From the NCBI RefSeq assembly GCF_000284515.1, contig NC_017668.1, positions 1,736,001-1,800,000 of the forward strand: a DNA stretch of 64,000 bases. Reading direction: 5' to 3'. A program made the translations under genes and the position numbers. Positions within the stretch are counted from its first letter, which is position 1. Every line of letters begins with the position of its first letter. This stretch comes from Halobacillus halophilus DSM 2266. Its GTDB lineage: Bacteria; Bacillota; Bacilli; Bacillales; Halobacillaceae. The notes under the pieces were generated by a model. It saw nothing but the letters and a program-made list of their open reading frames with translations, had not been told where the DNA came from and made no database searches. Shown piece after piece: positions 8,746-16,689 of this stretch.

Positions 8746-9353
8746 GATAAACTTTTAGATCATTCATAGTTAAACACTTATTAAGCTATAGGGCCGTATA
8801 GTTGAAGACTCAGTTTCGAGATAAATTGGGTCCGTTACGTAAGATGGATAAGGGTTGGTGGGGAAATAACTCGCTTTCCTATGGGGGAACGGTGAGCTTC
8901 CTCGCTCGTTTCACTCCCTGCGGGATCTCACCTAGTCCCTTCTCCCATGGGAGTCTCGCCATTTCCCCACCAACCCAGCCATGGGTGAATAACGGACCCT
9001 GTTATAAGAGAATGCTCTTCATTCTTAACGGGACCTAAATGTTTATATGAGAGGCTATTTGACATCGCTATAGCATGAAAATAGCCTCATAATCACTTGC
9101 TTTTTATCATTAAGCAGACGATGTCTTAAGTGGTTTCGAGCTCCATATCGCAAGGTCCGGAGGGGGACGATGGAGACTCCTGTGGGATGAACATGATCGG
9201 TGAGATCCCGCAGGGCTGTTAAGCCCGAGGAAGCTCAGCACATGCCCGCGGAAAGCGAAATCGTCCCCCGGAGGACCTTCCACTCCTCCAATGTCTCGAA
9301 ACTGAGTCTTAAACAAACGGGAGCTTTTCTTTAATAATCAACACGGTGATTTA
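8746..9353. repeat. dispersed palindromic element R1 (forward, short B module)
   Basis: About 608 bp filling the ppaC-to-9385 gap. Inner inverted repeats AGACTCAGTTTCGAGA (8808-) and TCTCGAAACTGAGTCT (9295-) bound two modules. Module A has nested arms GGGTCCGTTA/TAACGGACCC and TGGTGGGGAAAT/ATTTCCCCACCA. Module B contains CTCCTGTGGGAT and GAGATCCCGCAGG. Between them is a GAGGCTATTT/AAAATAGCCTC hairpin. Eroded outer ends match CAACACGGAAGTTTAAC. No convincing protein: the ORFs inside are by-products of the palindromes. Confidence 0.85.
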
Positions 9354-9384
9354 GAGAGCCAGAGGAGGGGAAGGGGCGGATGGA

Positions 9385-9948
9385 TTATTGGAAGTTTTGG
9401 TTAAACTTCTGAATTTCTTGGGTTATTGAATGGAATGATTCTTCGTCTGCAACTGAAAAATCATCAGCAGAAGTGATCTTGGTTATTTCACTTATAAGCT
9501 TACTTAGTTCTTTATCCACCTGTTTTTCATTTAGGTTCTTTTCCTCCGTTTGGCCGACTGAATACTCCGTAATGATGAAGTCTAAGTTTCGAAGGGCTTC
9601 ATTGTATTCCCCGAACCATTGACCGCTTAGCAGGCTGGTTCTCTGGGCAGTATTGAATAGCCGGGTTTGGTCATGTAAATCCATCAGTTGATCCGATAAC
9701 AGAGAGCCGAGCTGGAAAATTCTCTGTTCCCCTGATTCTCGCGTATGATACATATTAAAAGTCTGTTTCACATCTTCAAGATTACGCGGCAGTTCTTTGA
9801 CCGCTGAAGAGGAAGCTTGAACGGCAAATGAATCGACAGGCTGAGCCTTTGAGGAATCGTACCACATATACGCTAAGATGATGGATAGAAATAGCAGCGC
9901 GATCGACGTAACTTTATAGAACTTTAATTTAGTCACGATGCATCTCAT
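9385..9948 (-). CDS. hypothetical single-pass membrane protein
   Basis: 187 residues with one N-terminal membrane helix (about residues 12-27) and a long, probably extracytoplasmic, charged helical region that may form coiled coil. The first codons overlap the end of the acetyltransferase gene by about 20 bp, so translation is probably coupled; a GTG at 9936 is an alternative start. No domain recognised. Confidence 0.6.
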   Translation of the reverse strand: MRCIVTKLKFYKVTSIALLFLSIILAYMWYDSSKAQPVDSFAVQASSSAVKELPRNLEDVKQTFNMYHTRESGEQRIFQLGSLLSDQLMDLHDQTRLFNTAQRTSLLSGQWFGEYNEALRNLDFIITEYSVGQTEEKNLNEKQVDKELSKLISEITKITSADDFSVADEESFHSITQEIQKFNQNFQ

Positions 9949-10510
9949 TCCATTCTTCTCGAAGCACTCCCATTCGGATGGAGTCGTAAAACTTACCTTC
10001 GTAAATGCGGCATTTCCTCATCCGACCTTCTAATGTCAAACCTAATTTCTCTCCCACTTTCATCATTCGTTCATTTTTTGACCAGGTAGTTAATCCTGCA
10101 CGTACAATAGGAAGTGATTGAAAAAGATGGTCAATCCATAACGTTAATGCTTCTGTACCATAACCTCCATTCCAGTAGGCAGGGTCATAAATACCAATGC
10201 CTACCTCCAGCCATAAAGATGGTTTGTGCTCCCAATAATACGTCACGGTTCCGATTATTTGACCATCCACCTCAATCAGCAGGCGTGAATCCGGCTCCTC
10301 AGAACCTAAGCGTTCTTTACGAGCGTTCTCGTGGCTGCGGTAGCTTTCCAGCGTATGCGGTTCAAGAGGGTAGTAGGGGGCGTCCCATTTCTTCCACTCT
10401 TGCTCATGTGCATAAATTTTCTCCCAGAGCAGAGGGATGTCTTCATCCTGAATGGACCGCAGGGTTACTTTCTTTCCCGTTAAATGGGTGTTAAATTTCG
10501 ATTTATTCAT
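9929..10510 (-). CDS. GNAT family N-acetyltransferase (RimJ/RimL type)
   Basis: About 193 residues with the layout of ribosomal-protein-type N-acetyltransferases: TLRSIQDEDIPLLWEKI at the N-terminus, the beta4 segment SLWLEVGIGIYDPAYWNGGYGTEAL containing the acetyl-CoA loop (GGYGT), and the C-terminal NERMMKVGEKLGLTLEGRMRK motif. It transfers an acetyl group to an unknown amine. ATG 10510 has AAGGAG ten bases upstream and is preferred to the TTG at 10519. It overlaps the following membrane-protein gene. Confidence 0.88.
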   Translation of the reverse strand: MNKSKFNTHLTGKKVTLRSIQDEDIPLLWEKIYAHEQEWKKWDAPYYPLEPHTLESYRSHENARKERLGSEEPDSRLLIEVDGQIIGTVTYYWEHKPSLWLEVGIGIYDPAYWNGGYGTEALTLWIDHLFQSLPIVRAGLTTWSKNERMMKVGEKLGLTLEGRMRKCRIYEGKFYDSIRMGVLREEWNEMHRD

Positions 10511-10635
10511 AGTATACAAGCTCCTTAAGAGTTCTTCAGTCTTATCCTATCACATTGGAAGAATCAGGTTGAGTGTTTTTTCTTTTTCCTGTCAGGGTAT
10601 GAGGAGAAGAAGCTACATAAGTAAGAGGTGAGTAT

Positions 10636-11586
10636 ATGATTTATGTAACGGCCTATTCGAATAAGGATGGACTTCAAAAGAATTTAACGCTTGAGCAATT
10701 ATCTACACTCGACTGGAACTGGTACTGGGTAGATTTTGAATCCCCTACTGATGAAGAAGTCAAGCTGCTGGATAGTTATTTCCACTTTCACCCTTTAGCT
10801 ATTGAAGACTGTCTTCACGAGCTGCAGAGGCCTAAGTTAGATTACTATGATGACCATACATTTTTTGTGCTTCATTCCGTAAATCGAGAAGAACTTGAAA
10901 GGGAAGAAATCGATATTTTCCTGGGAGAGTGTGCCATCGTTACGTTCCATAAGGAGCCTGCTCCTTCGCTGGACATAGCTGAGCGCCTGCTCAAACGCAG
11001 TAAGGATATGAGCAAAGTAGATGAATATTTCATACTTTACCAGATCCTTGATAAAGTAGTGGATAACTATTTTCCGATCGTTTATGAAATTGAAGATCAT
11101 ATTAACGAAATTGAATCCAATACGAAGAACCTTTCCATGGAAAGACTGCTGGATGAACTGTTTGACCGCAGAAGTGAATTGCTTACATTGAGGCAGACGG
11201 TGCACCCGATGCGTGATTTATTGTACCGGGTATTGAACACTCATCACTTAGAAGGTGTGCGTGACCGTAGGGAGTATTTCGCCGATATCCACGACCACTT
11301 AATAAAAGTAGCGGATATTATTGCATCGAACCGTGAGATGACGCAGGATATCAGGGACAGTTATTTGTCTTTAAACTCTCATCAAACCAATCGAACAATG
11401 CAGATTCTGACGGTTATATCCGTTATCTTTATGCCGCTGACGTTTATTGTTGGGGTCTATGGAATGAATTTTCAGCACATGCCTGAGCTTAATACTCAAT
11501 ATGGCTATTTGGTTGTCTGGATCATTATGATTGGCGTTTCCATAGGGATGTTCACGTGGTTCAAGCGTAAAGGCTGGTTCGATTAA
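10636..11586 (+). CDS. corA: CorA family magnesium/divalent cation transporter
   Basis: 316 residues: a large N-terminal cytoplasmic domain, a long stalk helix, and two C-terminal membrane helices. The selectivity signature GMN is at residues 276-278 (VYGMNFQHMPELN), in the loop between the helices. The C-terminus ends with the basic KRKGWFD. Pentameric Mg2+ channel by family. AGAGGTGAG precedes the ATG. Monocistronic. Confidence 0.93.
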   Translation: MIYVTAYSNKDGLQKNLTLEQLSTLDWNWYWVDFESPTDEEVKLLDSYFHFHPLAIEDCLHELQRPKLDYYDDHTFFVLHSVNREELEREEIDIFLGECAIVTFHKEPAPSLDIAERLLKRSKDMSKVDEYFILYQILDKVVDNYFPIVYEIEDHINEIESNTKNLSMERLLDELFDRRSELLTLRQTVHPMRDLLYRVLNTHHLEGVRDRREYFADIHDHLIKVADIIASNREMTQDIRDSYLSLNSHQTNRTMQILTVISVIFMPLTFIVGVYGMNFQHMPELNTQYGYLVVWIIMIGVSIGMFTWFKRKGWFD

Positions 11587-11703
11587 GGAGTCTGAGGTGG
11601 TTTACGACTGAAGGCTGAAAGAAAATCACCCGGCGGACCGTTATAGAAAAGACGGAATTCGACTACACTTTAAATATCATCAATCAAAGGAGATGAATTT
11701 ATC

Positions 11704-11757
11704 GTGTTTAATGAATTGGAAGTCTCTCTTGACGTGCAGGAGCGCCGGACTAAATAA
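11704..11757 (+). CDS. possible 17-aa peptide
   Basis: GTG start with AAAGGAG eleven bases upstream, 17 codons, stop only 4 bp before a strong terminator. The tight packing of ribosome site, ORF and terminator suggests a small transcript. The peptide matches nothing I know, and it may be chance. The rest of the 11587-11899 gap shows no other feature. Confidence 0.3.
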   Translation: MFNELEVSLDVQERRTK

Positions 11758-11760
11758 CGT

Positions 11761-11801
11761 AAAAAAGCTATCCCATGTTTACAATGGGATAGCTTTTTTT
11801 T
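11761..11801 (+). terminator. Rho-independent terminator
   Basis: AAAAAAGCTATCCCAT pairs with ATGGGATAGCTTTTTT around a short loop. Confidence 0.85.
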
Positions 11802-11899
11802 CGAGTAATACTTTTTAGAAGTGAATAAAAAATAATGTTTTTCGTGGAAATTCTAAAAGTGGCTGTCCTAGTGCTGGGGATTACATCCCGCTTACCGAG

Positions 11900-12463
11900 T
11901 CATGATTTTAAGACGTCGTGATCAACGTAGCGTGTTCCTTTGAGAGCACTAATTACATTTACCGCTACCCTTGCACCATCGCCTGCGGTAATAATAGTAT
12001 GAACACTTAATCCGGCAACTGTTCCAGCGGCCCACACTTTAGGGTAAGACGTATGGCCGTTTTTATCCACTTGAATAATTTTAGCTACCCTTGGTTCACG
12101 TCCATCTCGGGTTTCCAAACCAAAGGCCTCAGCTAGCTTTACGGACATTCCCGTAGCGAAAATGATGTGTTCGGCATCATAAGTGCCTTCTGACGTTTCG
12201 ATTGTGTACATAGCTCCATTTTCGTTAATTTTTTGAACCTCATCTTTTACAAGGTCTGTACCGAATTTAATCGCTTGTTCTTGACCTGTCTGAAGTAGAG
12301 AAGGACCTTCTATTTCTTTTACTCCATAGTGATTTTCCACCCATGCTTTCGCTGTTATGCTCTTGCCGCTGTCGAACATGACTGTCTTCACACCTGATTT
12401 TGCTGCAAATAAAGCAGCACTGGCTCCGGCTGGTCCTGCCCCGATAATAGCTACATCATACAT
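11900..12463 (-). CDS. small FAD/NAD(P)-dependent oxidoreductase (thioredoxin reductase-like)
   Basis: 187 residues. The N-terminal FAD-binding motif is VAIIGAGPAGASAALFA, a central IIFATGMS forms the second dinucleotide-fold strand, and the C-terminal VWAAGTVAG...ITAGDGARVAVNVI resembles thioredoxin reductases. The redox CxxC and a full NAD(P)-domain are missing, so it is a minimised family member as found in many Bacillaceae; its electron partner is unknown. Start at ATG 12463, ten bases after TAAGGAG. Monocistronic. Confidence 0.78.
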   Translation of the reverse strand: MYDVAIIGAGPAGASAALFAAKSGVKTVMFDSGKSITAKAWVENHYGVKEIEGPSLLQTGQEQAIKFGTDLVKDEVQKINENGAMYTIETSEGTYDAEHIIFATGMSVKLAEAFGLETRDGREPRVAKIIQVDKNGHTSYPKVWAAGTVAGLSVHTIITAGDGARVAVNVISALKGTRYVDHDVLKS

Positions 12464-12599
12464 AGAAAACTCACTCCTTAGGAAAAGTAGGTACACTATC
12501 ATTATATCGGATTTTACGCAGGGAAGAAATCAGGTATGTGAAATAGGAAGGGGTTTTTGGGAAGAGGAGGGAGTAAAATATGGTTTACCAGAAGACATA

Positions 12600-12637
12600 A
12601 AAAAGAACTCATTTCCTTTAGAAGTGAGTTCTTTTGA
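12600..12637 (-). terminator. terminator after the HPr-like gene
   Basis: AAAGAACTCA and TGAGTTCTTT arms around a 15-base loop, with A and T tracts on both sides so it can work on either strand. Confidence 0.7.
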
Positions 12638-12688
12638 GCCGTTTAGGGTCCGTATTCTATGTGCTGTAAATATGTATCTCTATAGAGG

Positions 12689-13021
12689 TTATACGAATAT
12701 AGATGAGTTACTGTTTATGATAGAATCTGTGTACCTTCTTCGGCAGTTAGCCTCGGCGATGTTATCCTTCCAGGAGCTCTCAATCTCCTGAAAAGTTTGT
12801 TCCACTTCTTCACCGTCAATAATCATAACAAGAGGTTCATTGATATCCATTAATAGAAAAAAAGACATAAGCTTAGGCAAGTGTCCACTGTCAGCGATCA
12901 AATGGTTTTGATGTACATAAACGTTCTGATTACTTTTAGAAACTAATTTGTAGAGTTTCATAACCTGGTTGGTTTGTAAGGGTTGGTGCAGGTGCAATTG
13001 ATATGATGATAATTCTTCCAT
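12689..13021 (-). CDS. HPr-like domain protein, probably non-phosphorylatable
   Basis: About 110 residues. The middle (YKLVSKSNQNVYVHQNHLIADSG, then LPKLMSFFLLMDINEPLVMIIDGEEVEQTFQEI) follows the HPr fold order of helix, strand, regulatory-serine region, helix and strand. The active-site histidine of HPr (in IHARPAT) has no convincing match; the likely aligned residue is glutamine. It therefore may have a structural or regulatory role rather than carry phosphate. ATG 13021 has GGAGGTG 6 bp upstream. The tail SSWKDNIAEANCRRRY is unusual. Confidence 0.5.
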   Translation of the reverse strand: MEELSSYQLHLHQPLQTNQVMKLYKLVSKSNQNVYVHQNHLIADSGHLPKLMSFFLLMDINEPLVMIIDGEEVEQTFQEIESSWKDNIAEANCRRRYTDSIINSNSSIFV

Positions 13022-13100
13022 CCTTGTCACCTCCATGTTTTCTGCTTGCTTTACACTACCCGGGGGTCAAGGGTCCTAAACCTGACTCCCCGTATTTTTG

Positions 13101-13850
13101 TTAATGTTTGTAAATCATCTTCCTTGTCATACCGCCGTCCACAGTCAAATTTTCTCCTGTTACAAAATCATTGGAACGATCAGTTAAGTAGAAACAGGCT
13201 TTGGCTACATCTTCGACTTTTCCAACTCGATTAGACAGGTGCTGCTCATGATCGACCTCGCGGAGCTGTTCGTAGTTCTCTGTCTGAATCCAGCCCGGAC
13301 TAATGGAATTTACACGAATGTTATAATGAGATAGAGAGGATGCTAATGCGTGGGTGAGTGCTATAATGCCACCTTTACTAGCCGCATAGGCTTCTGAGTC
13401 CGGCTCAGACATAAAAGCTCGCGTTGAAGCCATATTAACGATTCTTCCCTGTACACCTTCGTTCTTCCACAGCTTTCCAGCTTGCTTGGAAAATAGGAAA
13501 ATACTACGCAAGTTGGTCTGAATCACATCATCCCATTGCTCAATATCCAGTTCAAAAAGCGGCTGGAATGAACTGACCCCGGCATTGTTAATTAAAATGG
13601 AGATCGTGCCGACGTGTTGTTTTATCTCATCAAACAATTCATTTATATTTTTCGGGTCACGTACATCACAGTAAAAAAAGAAACCGTTCCCGCCGTTCTC
13701 TCTAATTTCTCCTACCAGCTGCCTGCCATGTTCTTCATCCTTATCACAGGCAATCACGGTGGCGCCTTGTTCAGCATAGGATAAAGCCAGACCTCGGCCG
13801 ATCCCATTACTTGCACCCGTAATTAAAACAATTTCATCATGAAAATTCAT
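13101..13850 (-). CDS. short-chain dehydrogenase/reductase
   Basis: 249 residues with every classical SDR mark: TGASNGIGRG cofactor motif near residue 12, NNAG near 90, the catalytic serine in NMASTRA, YAASK (Tyr-x3-Lys) near residue 157, and SPGWIQTE. GGAGGG precedes the ATG. The substrate is unknown; the CDKDEEHG loop with an acidic residue after strand 2 suggests NAD(H) preference. It sits alone between a convergent HPr-like gene and a divergent HD-domain gene. Confidence 0.88.
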   Translation of the reverse strand: MNFHDEIVLITGASNGIGRGLALSYAEQGATVIACDKDEEHGRQLVGEIRENGGNGFFFYCDVRDPKNINELFDEIKQHVGTISILINNAGVSSFQPLFELDIEQWDDVIQTNLRSIFLFSKQAGKLWKNEGVQGRIVNMASTRAFMSEPDSEAYAASKGGIIALTHALASSLSHYNIRVNSISPGWIQTENYEQLREVDHEQHLSNRVGKVEDVAKACFYLTDRSNDFVTGENLTVDGGMTRKMIYKH

Positions 13851-13977
13851 AGTAATCCCTCCTGCCTCACTTTACCTTAATGTCTTTATTCATAAACCTG
13901 TGTCGTCATATGGATTGGAAAAGGCTTGTAGAGCAAGGTGGAACGTGGTATTATCTTAAAAAATTGGAGGTGATCGT

Positions 13978-14514
13978 ATCAAACGCGTAACATTAGTCGA
14001 TGTATTTAAGCACCGTATCACACAGAAATACTTACAGCGATCAGGCATCCATCACGCGGTCACCGTAGCAGGTTATGCCTATGATATGGCGATTGAATCC
14101 AATGTAGATCCGGACCTTGCGACAAAATCAGCGTTACTTCACGATATGGGGCATTATGAGTGGTACCGGGACGGTAAGTGGGACTACGAAGAATATCGAA
14201 AACATGATATTCATGCCATTAAGGGAGCGGAACGCGCTCATAAATTATTGATTCGCCTCGGAGAAGACCGACTGGTGGCAAAAGAGGTATCGCTTGCTGT
14301 ACTTCTCCACACAGACAGTTATCTTCCCTTTTCCCTTGAAGCCCAGCGGACAGAACTTCAAGAAGTGGTAAGAGTAGCCGATGAAAAAGATGAGCAGCCA
14401 TCCGGGTTGCATCACTATAAGCAAATGGACAAGAGTGAAGCGATTCAATTATTACACCATCTGGATCTAAAAGTTGAAGCTGTTTTAGAAAAGCGGGGAG
14501 AACTTTCTGGATAA
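13978..14514 (+). CDS. HD-domain protein, apparent ATC start
   Basis: Metal-dependent phosphohydrolase fold. The frame contains GIHHAVTVAGYAYDMA (first metal histidine) and then LLHDMGHYEW (HD motif). The first ATG in frame, at 14086, lies after the first histidine and would remove it. Upstream the frame is open, with a perfect GGAGGTGAT at 13966-13974, and the only codon at correct spacing is ATC (13978), giving residues IKRVTLVDVF. I therefore place the start at ATC; a sequencing error of ATG is the main alternative. The substrate is unknown. Confidence 0.6.
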   Translation: MKRVTLVDVFKHRITQKYLQRSGIHHAVTVAGYAYDMAIESNVDPDLATKSALLHDMGHYEWYRDGKWDYEEYRKHDIHAIKGAERAHKLLIRLGEDRLVAKEVSLAVLLHTDSYLPFSLEAQRTELQEVVRVADEKDEQPSGLHHYKQMDKSEAIQLLHHLDLKVEAVLEKRGELSG

Positions 14515-14547
14515 AAAGTATAACGTTTTTCCTAATTAGGCTTTACT

Positions 14548-14576
14548 TTTAAATCAGCCTTCTATATAATTCCATT
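14548..14576 (+). promoter_or_regulatory. sigma-A promoter of the short-ORF cluster
   Basis: TTTACT and a perfect TATAAT are separated by 17 bp, about 40 bp before the first short ORF. Confidence 0.65.
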
Positions 14577-14611
14577 GAAAGCAAAATTTTCTGAAAGCGA
14601 GGTCGAGACAA

Positions 14612-14683
14612 ATGATGAACATTACAATGACTGTAAACCAGACAATCGAACACCGGCCTGCGCACATAGGAATTACTGAGTAA
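14612..14683 (+). CDS. 23-aa peptide, first ORF of the short-ORF cluster
   Basis: Starts MMNITMTVNQ and ends IGITE. GAGGTCGAG precedes tandem ATG codons and a good promoter is just upstream. It is followed at once by a terminator, so it may be expressed alone or act as a leader. No family recognised. Confidence 0.45.
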   Translation: MMNITMTVNQTIEHRPAHIGITE

Positions 14684-14707
14684 ACTTTTTCATCATTTTA
14701 TTCATAA

Positions 14708-14806
14708 CAGCCGCAGGTTACGCATATTGTATTCCTGTGGCTTTTTTAATGAAAGCACGATATCGTTTGCTAAAAACGAAGCCACAGGGGACCTGTGGTT
14801 TTTTAT
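14708..14806 (+). terminator. two successive related terminator hairpins
   Basis: AGCCGCAGG/CCTGTGGCT with a T run (14709-14747), then AGCCACAGG/CCTGTGGTT with a T run (14780-14805). The second right arm could also pair with the first left arm, so the two hairpins may compete. Confidence 0.65.
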
Positions 14807-14812
14807 TATGCT

Positions 14813-14839
14813 ATCAAAGAGTAATTTTACTCTTTTGAT
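14813..14839 (+). promoter_or_regulatory. 27-bp inverted repeat before yrzI-like gene
   Basis: ATCAAAGAGTAA and TTACTCTTTTGAT are complementary arms with a 2-3 base loop, about 30 bp before the YrzI-like ORF. It could be an operator, an mRNA-stabilising hairpin, or a terminator lacking a strong T tract. Confidence 0.4.
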
Positions 14840-14871
14840 ATAAATATACACTAATGTAGGAGGTGGAAAAC

Positions 14872-15009
14872 ATGACGATCCACTTGTTTATTTTTAAGAT
14901 TCAAGTAAGTAGACGCCAGGAAGAGAATTACGCGCCACTGCCCGGATACCATCCGTCTGCAAAAGAGCAATGGCTTGACAGGAAATCCTCATTTATCCAT
15001 TACATGTAA
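14872..15009 (+). CDS. YrzI family small protein
   Basis: 45 residues. The N-terminus MTIHLFIFKIQVSRRQEE has the short hydrophobic stretch followed by a basic then acidic segment that defines the YrzI family (Bac_small_YrzI, found in spore-forming Bacilli). AGGAGGTGG precedes the ATG. A second member lies 109 bp downstream. By family, YrzI function is unknown; in B. subtilis the yrzI transcript is a known target of translation-dependent decay. Confidence 0.7.
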   Translation: MTIHLFIFKIQVSRRQEENYAPLPGYHPSAKEQWLDRKSSFIHYM

Positions 15010-15030
15010 ATTAAAAAGGAGTGAAAGATT

Positions 15031-15093
15031 ATGAGCAGCACACTAAGGATGGAATTTATGGATTGGTTAAACGACGAGAAGGATACCGCTTAG
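15031..15093 (+). CDS. 20-aa peptide between two YrzI genes (S1025-like position)
   Basis: MSSTLRMEFMDWLNDEKDTA, with AAAGGAGTG 7 bp before its ATG. Its position beside YrzI genes and the acidic residues followed by a Glu-Lys pair recall S1025, the short ORF of the B. subtilis yrzI operon that is cleaved on the ribosome by Rae1 (YacP). The resemblance is by context and from memory, not by alignment. Confidence 0.5.
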   Translation: MSSTLRMEFMDWLNDEKDTA

Positions 15094-15117
15094 TTACGTA
15101 GTATTGGAGGGGGAAAC

Positions 15118-15252
15118 ATGCGGATCAACGTGCTTATTTTTACGATTTATATCCAAAAGCTGGACCGGGCAGAACGAGAAAGGTCATTCCAAAGGTCGAA
15201 AGCAATTGAAGAACAAATTAATCAAACAAAATTAAAATATACTTCATTATAA
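15118..15252 (+). CDS. YrzI family small protein (second copy)
   Basis: 44 residues: MRINVLIFTIYIQKLDRAER followed by a basic/glutamine-rich helix. It shares the hydrophobic N-terminal pattern with the copy at 14872. GGAGGGGG is 5 bp before the ATG. It is the last ORF of the cluster, ended by the terminator at 15260. Confidence 0.7.
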   Translation: MRINVLIFTIYIQKLDRAERERSFQRSKAIEEQINQTKLKYTSL

Positions 15253-15258
15253 GGTGCA

Positions 15259-15297
15259 ACCCCCAGTCATTTTGGCTGGGGGATTGTCATTTTTTAC
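15259..15297 (+). terminator. terminator of the short-ORF cluster
   Basis: CCCCCAG and CTGGGGG arms with a downstream T run. Confidence 0.75.
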
Positions 15298-15403
15298 GGT
15301 ATTACGGGATTTAGGATGCTAAACCTTTGAAAAAAACTGTCAAATCCGTTAAGGTCAGGAAAAGATGTTCTGCAGAAATTTTATACAGAAAGGCTTTGTT
15401 GAC

Positions 15404-16666
15404 ATGAGTTTACATAGAAAACCTATGCCTGTACCGGATGCAGTGAATTCGGTGATGAACTATAAAAAGAAGGCGGAGGGTGAAATTCTTCCTCTGGAGT
15501 TTTGCGATAACCGCACCTTGGCAGAAGATATCGTAGCTACACACCCGGTTCCTCCTTTTAATAAATCGCCGTATGACGGTTTTGCATTACGTTCCGAAGA
15601 TACAGAAGGGCTATCAAAGGAAAAAAGCGGTCAGTTTCGGGTAACGGAAACGGTAGGGGCCGGCCATCGTGCCAGCCGGCCAATAAAGGAAGGAGAAGCC
15701 GTTCGTATTATGACGGGCGCAGAAATTCCTTCAGGTGCCGATTGCGTAGCTATGTTCGAGATATGTCAGACGTACGAACAGGATGGCCAGTCCTGGATGT
15801 CTTTAAAGCGTCCTATGGAAGTAAATCAGAATATTATCCAACAAGGATCGGAAACCAAAGAAAGTGACGTGCTGGTAGAAGCAGGCACGAAGGTTAACCC
15901 AGGAGTAAAAGCTCTGCTGGCCACATTTGGCTATAGCGATGTGAATGTATATAAAAAGCCAGTTATAGGCGTGTTCGCCACCGGAACTGAATTACTGGAT
16001 GTTGATGAGCCTCTAGAGCCTGGGAAGATACGTAATTCCAATGCCTACATGATTGTTTCTCAAGTGAAGCGTGCAGGTGGAGAAGCTCATTATTTTGGAA
16101 AGCTGGAAGATGACTTTGATGTTTGTTATCAATCTGTATCTGAAGCTTTAGATAAGGTGGATGTATTAATTACGACGGGCGGCGTATCGGTCGGAGATTA
16201 TGATTTAATGCCTGATATATATGAGAAGTTAGAAGCGGACGTGTTATTTAATAAGGTAGCCATGAGACCAGGAAGTGTGACGACGGTAGCTTCTTACCAG
16301 GGGAAATTGTTGTTTGGATTATCAGGGAACCCTTCCGCCTGCTATGTAGGGTTTGAGTTGTTTACTTATCCCATCATTCTTTCTTATTTAGGGCGGTCCG
16401 AACCCTTTCATCAACGGATTCAAGCTACATTAGGAAAAGATTTTAAAAAGCCCAATCCTTTTACCAGGTTTGTGCGAGGGTACTTGCGGTACCAGGAGGG
16501 AAGGGTGATCGTTGACCCGGTCGGTATGGACAAGTCCGCCGTTGTTTCTTCGCTTGCCCATACAAATGTGCTCATTATGCTCCCAGGAGGTACGCGGGGT
16601 TATGAGAAAGGAGACAACGTGGAAGCCCTTTTACTAGAAGATCAGACAGGACAAGAGAGCTTCTGA
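15404..16666 (+). CDS. moeA: molybdopterin molybdotransferase MoeA
   Basis: Inserts molybdate into adenylylated molybdopterin. 420 residues from ATG 15404, where the family start [10 protein letters not shown] begins; the upstream ATG at 15365 adds 13 unrelated residues. Signatures: [25 protein letters not shown], the MoCF-fold [13 protein letters not shown], and [13 protein letters not shown]. It is followed 23 bp later by moaA, so both cofactor genes are co-transcribed. No molybdoenzyme gene lies in the window. Confidence 0.95.
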   Translation: MSLHRKPMPVPDAVNSVMNYKKKAEGEILPLEFCDNRTLAEDIVATHPVPPFNKSPYDGFALRSEDTEGLSKEKSGQFRVTETVGAGHRASRPIKEGEAVRIMTGAEIPSGADCVAMFEICQTYEQDGQSWMSLKRPMEVNQNIIQQGSETKESDVLVEAGTKVNPGVKALLATFGYSDVNVYKKPVIGVFATGTELLDVDEPLEPGKIRNSNAYMIVSQVKRAGGEAHYFGKLEDDFDVCYQSVSEALDKVDVLITTGGVSVGDYDLMPDIYEKLEADVLFNKVAMRPGSVTTVASYQGKLLFGLSGNPSACYVGFELFTYPIILSYLGRSEPFHQRIQATLGKDFKKPNPFTRFVRGYLRYQEGRVIVDPVGMDKSAVVSSLAHTNVLIMLPGGTRGYEKGDNVEALLLEDQTGQESF

Positions 16667-16689
16667 TAAGACACAGAAGGAGTGAAGGT

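Noticed and set aside
8802-9038. A recurring ORF (MKTQFRDKLGPL...SFLARFTPCGISPSPFSHG) in R1, and similar ones near 19431, 23962, 36638 and 40030, that could look like a conserved protein family.
   Set aside because: It follows the nucleotide repeat exactly, has no ribosome site, starts in the inverted repeat, varies in length among copies, and the palindromes also open frames on the other strand. The conservation is at DNA level.
10114-10494. 126-codon ORF on the plus strand opposite the GNAT gene, and other long antisense ORFs such as 25312-25704 and 51607-52068.
   Set aside because: They are antisense shadows of clear genes, with no ribosome site and unnatural composition.
14086-14514. ATG 14086 as the start of the HD-domain protein.
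   Set aside because: It has no ribosome site and would remove the first metal-binding histidine that is encoded upstream in the same open frame.
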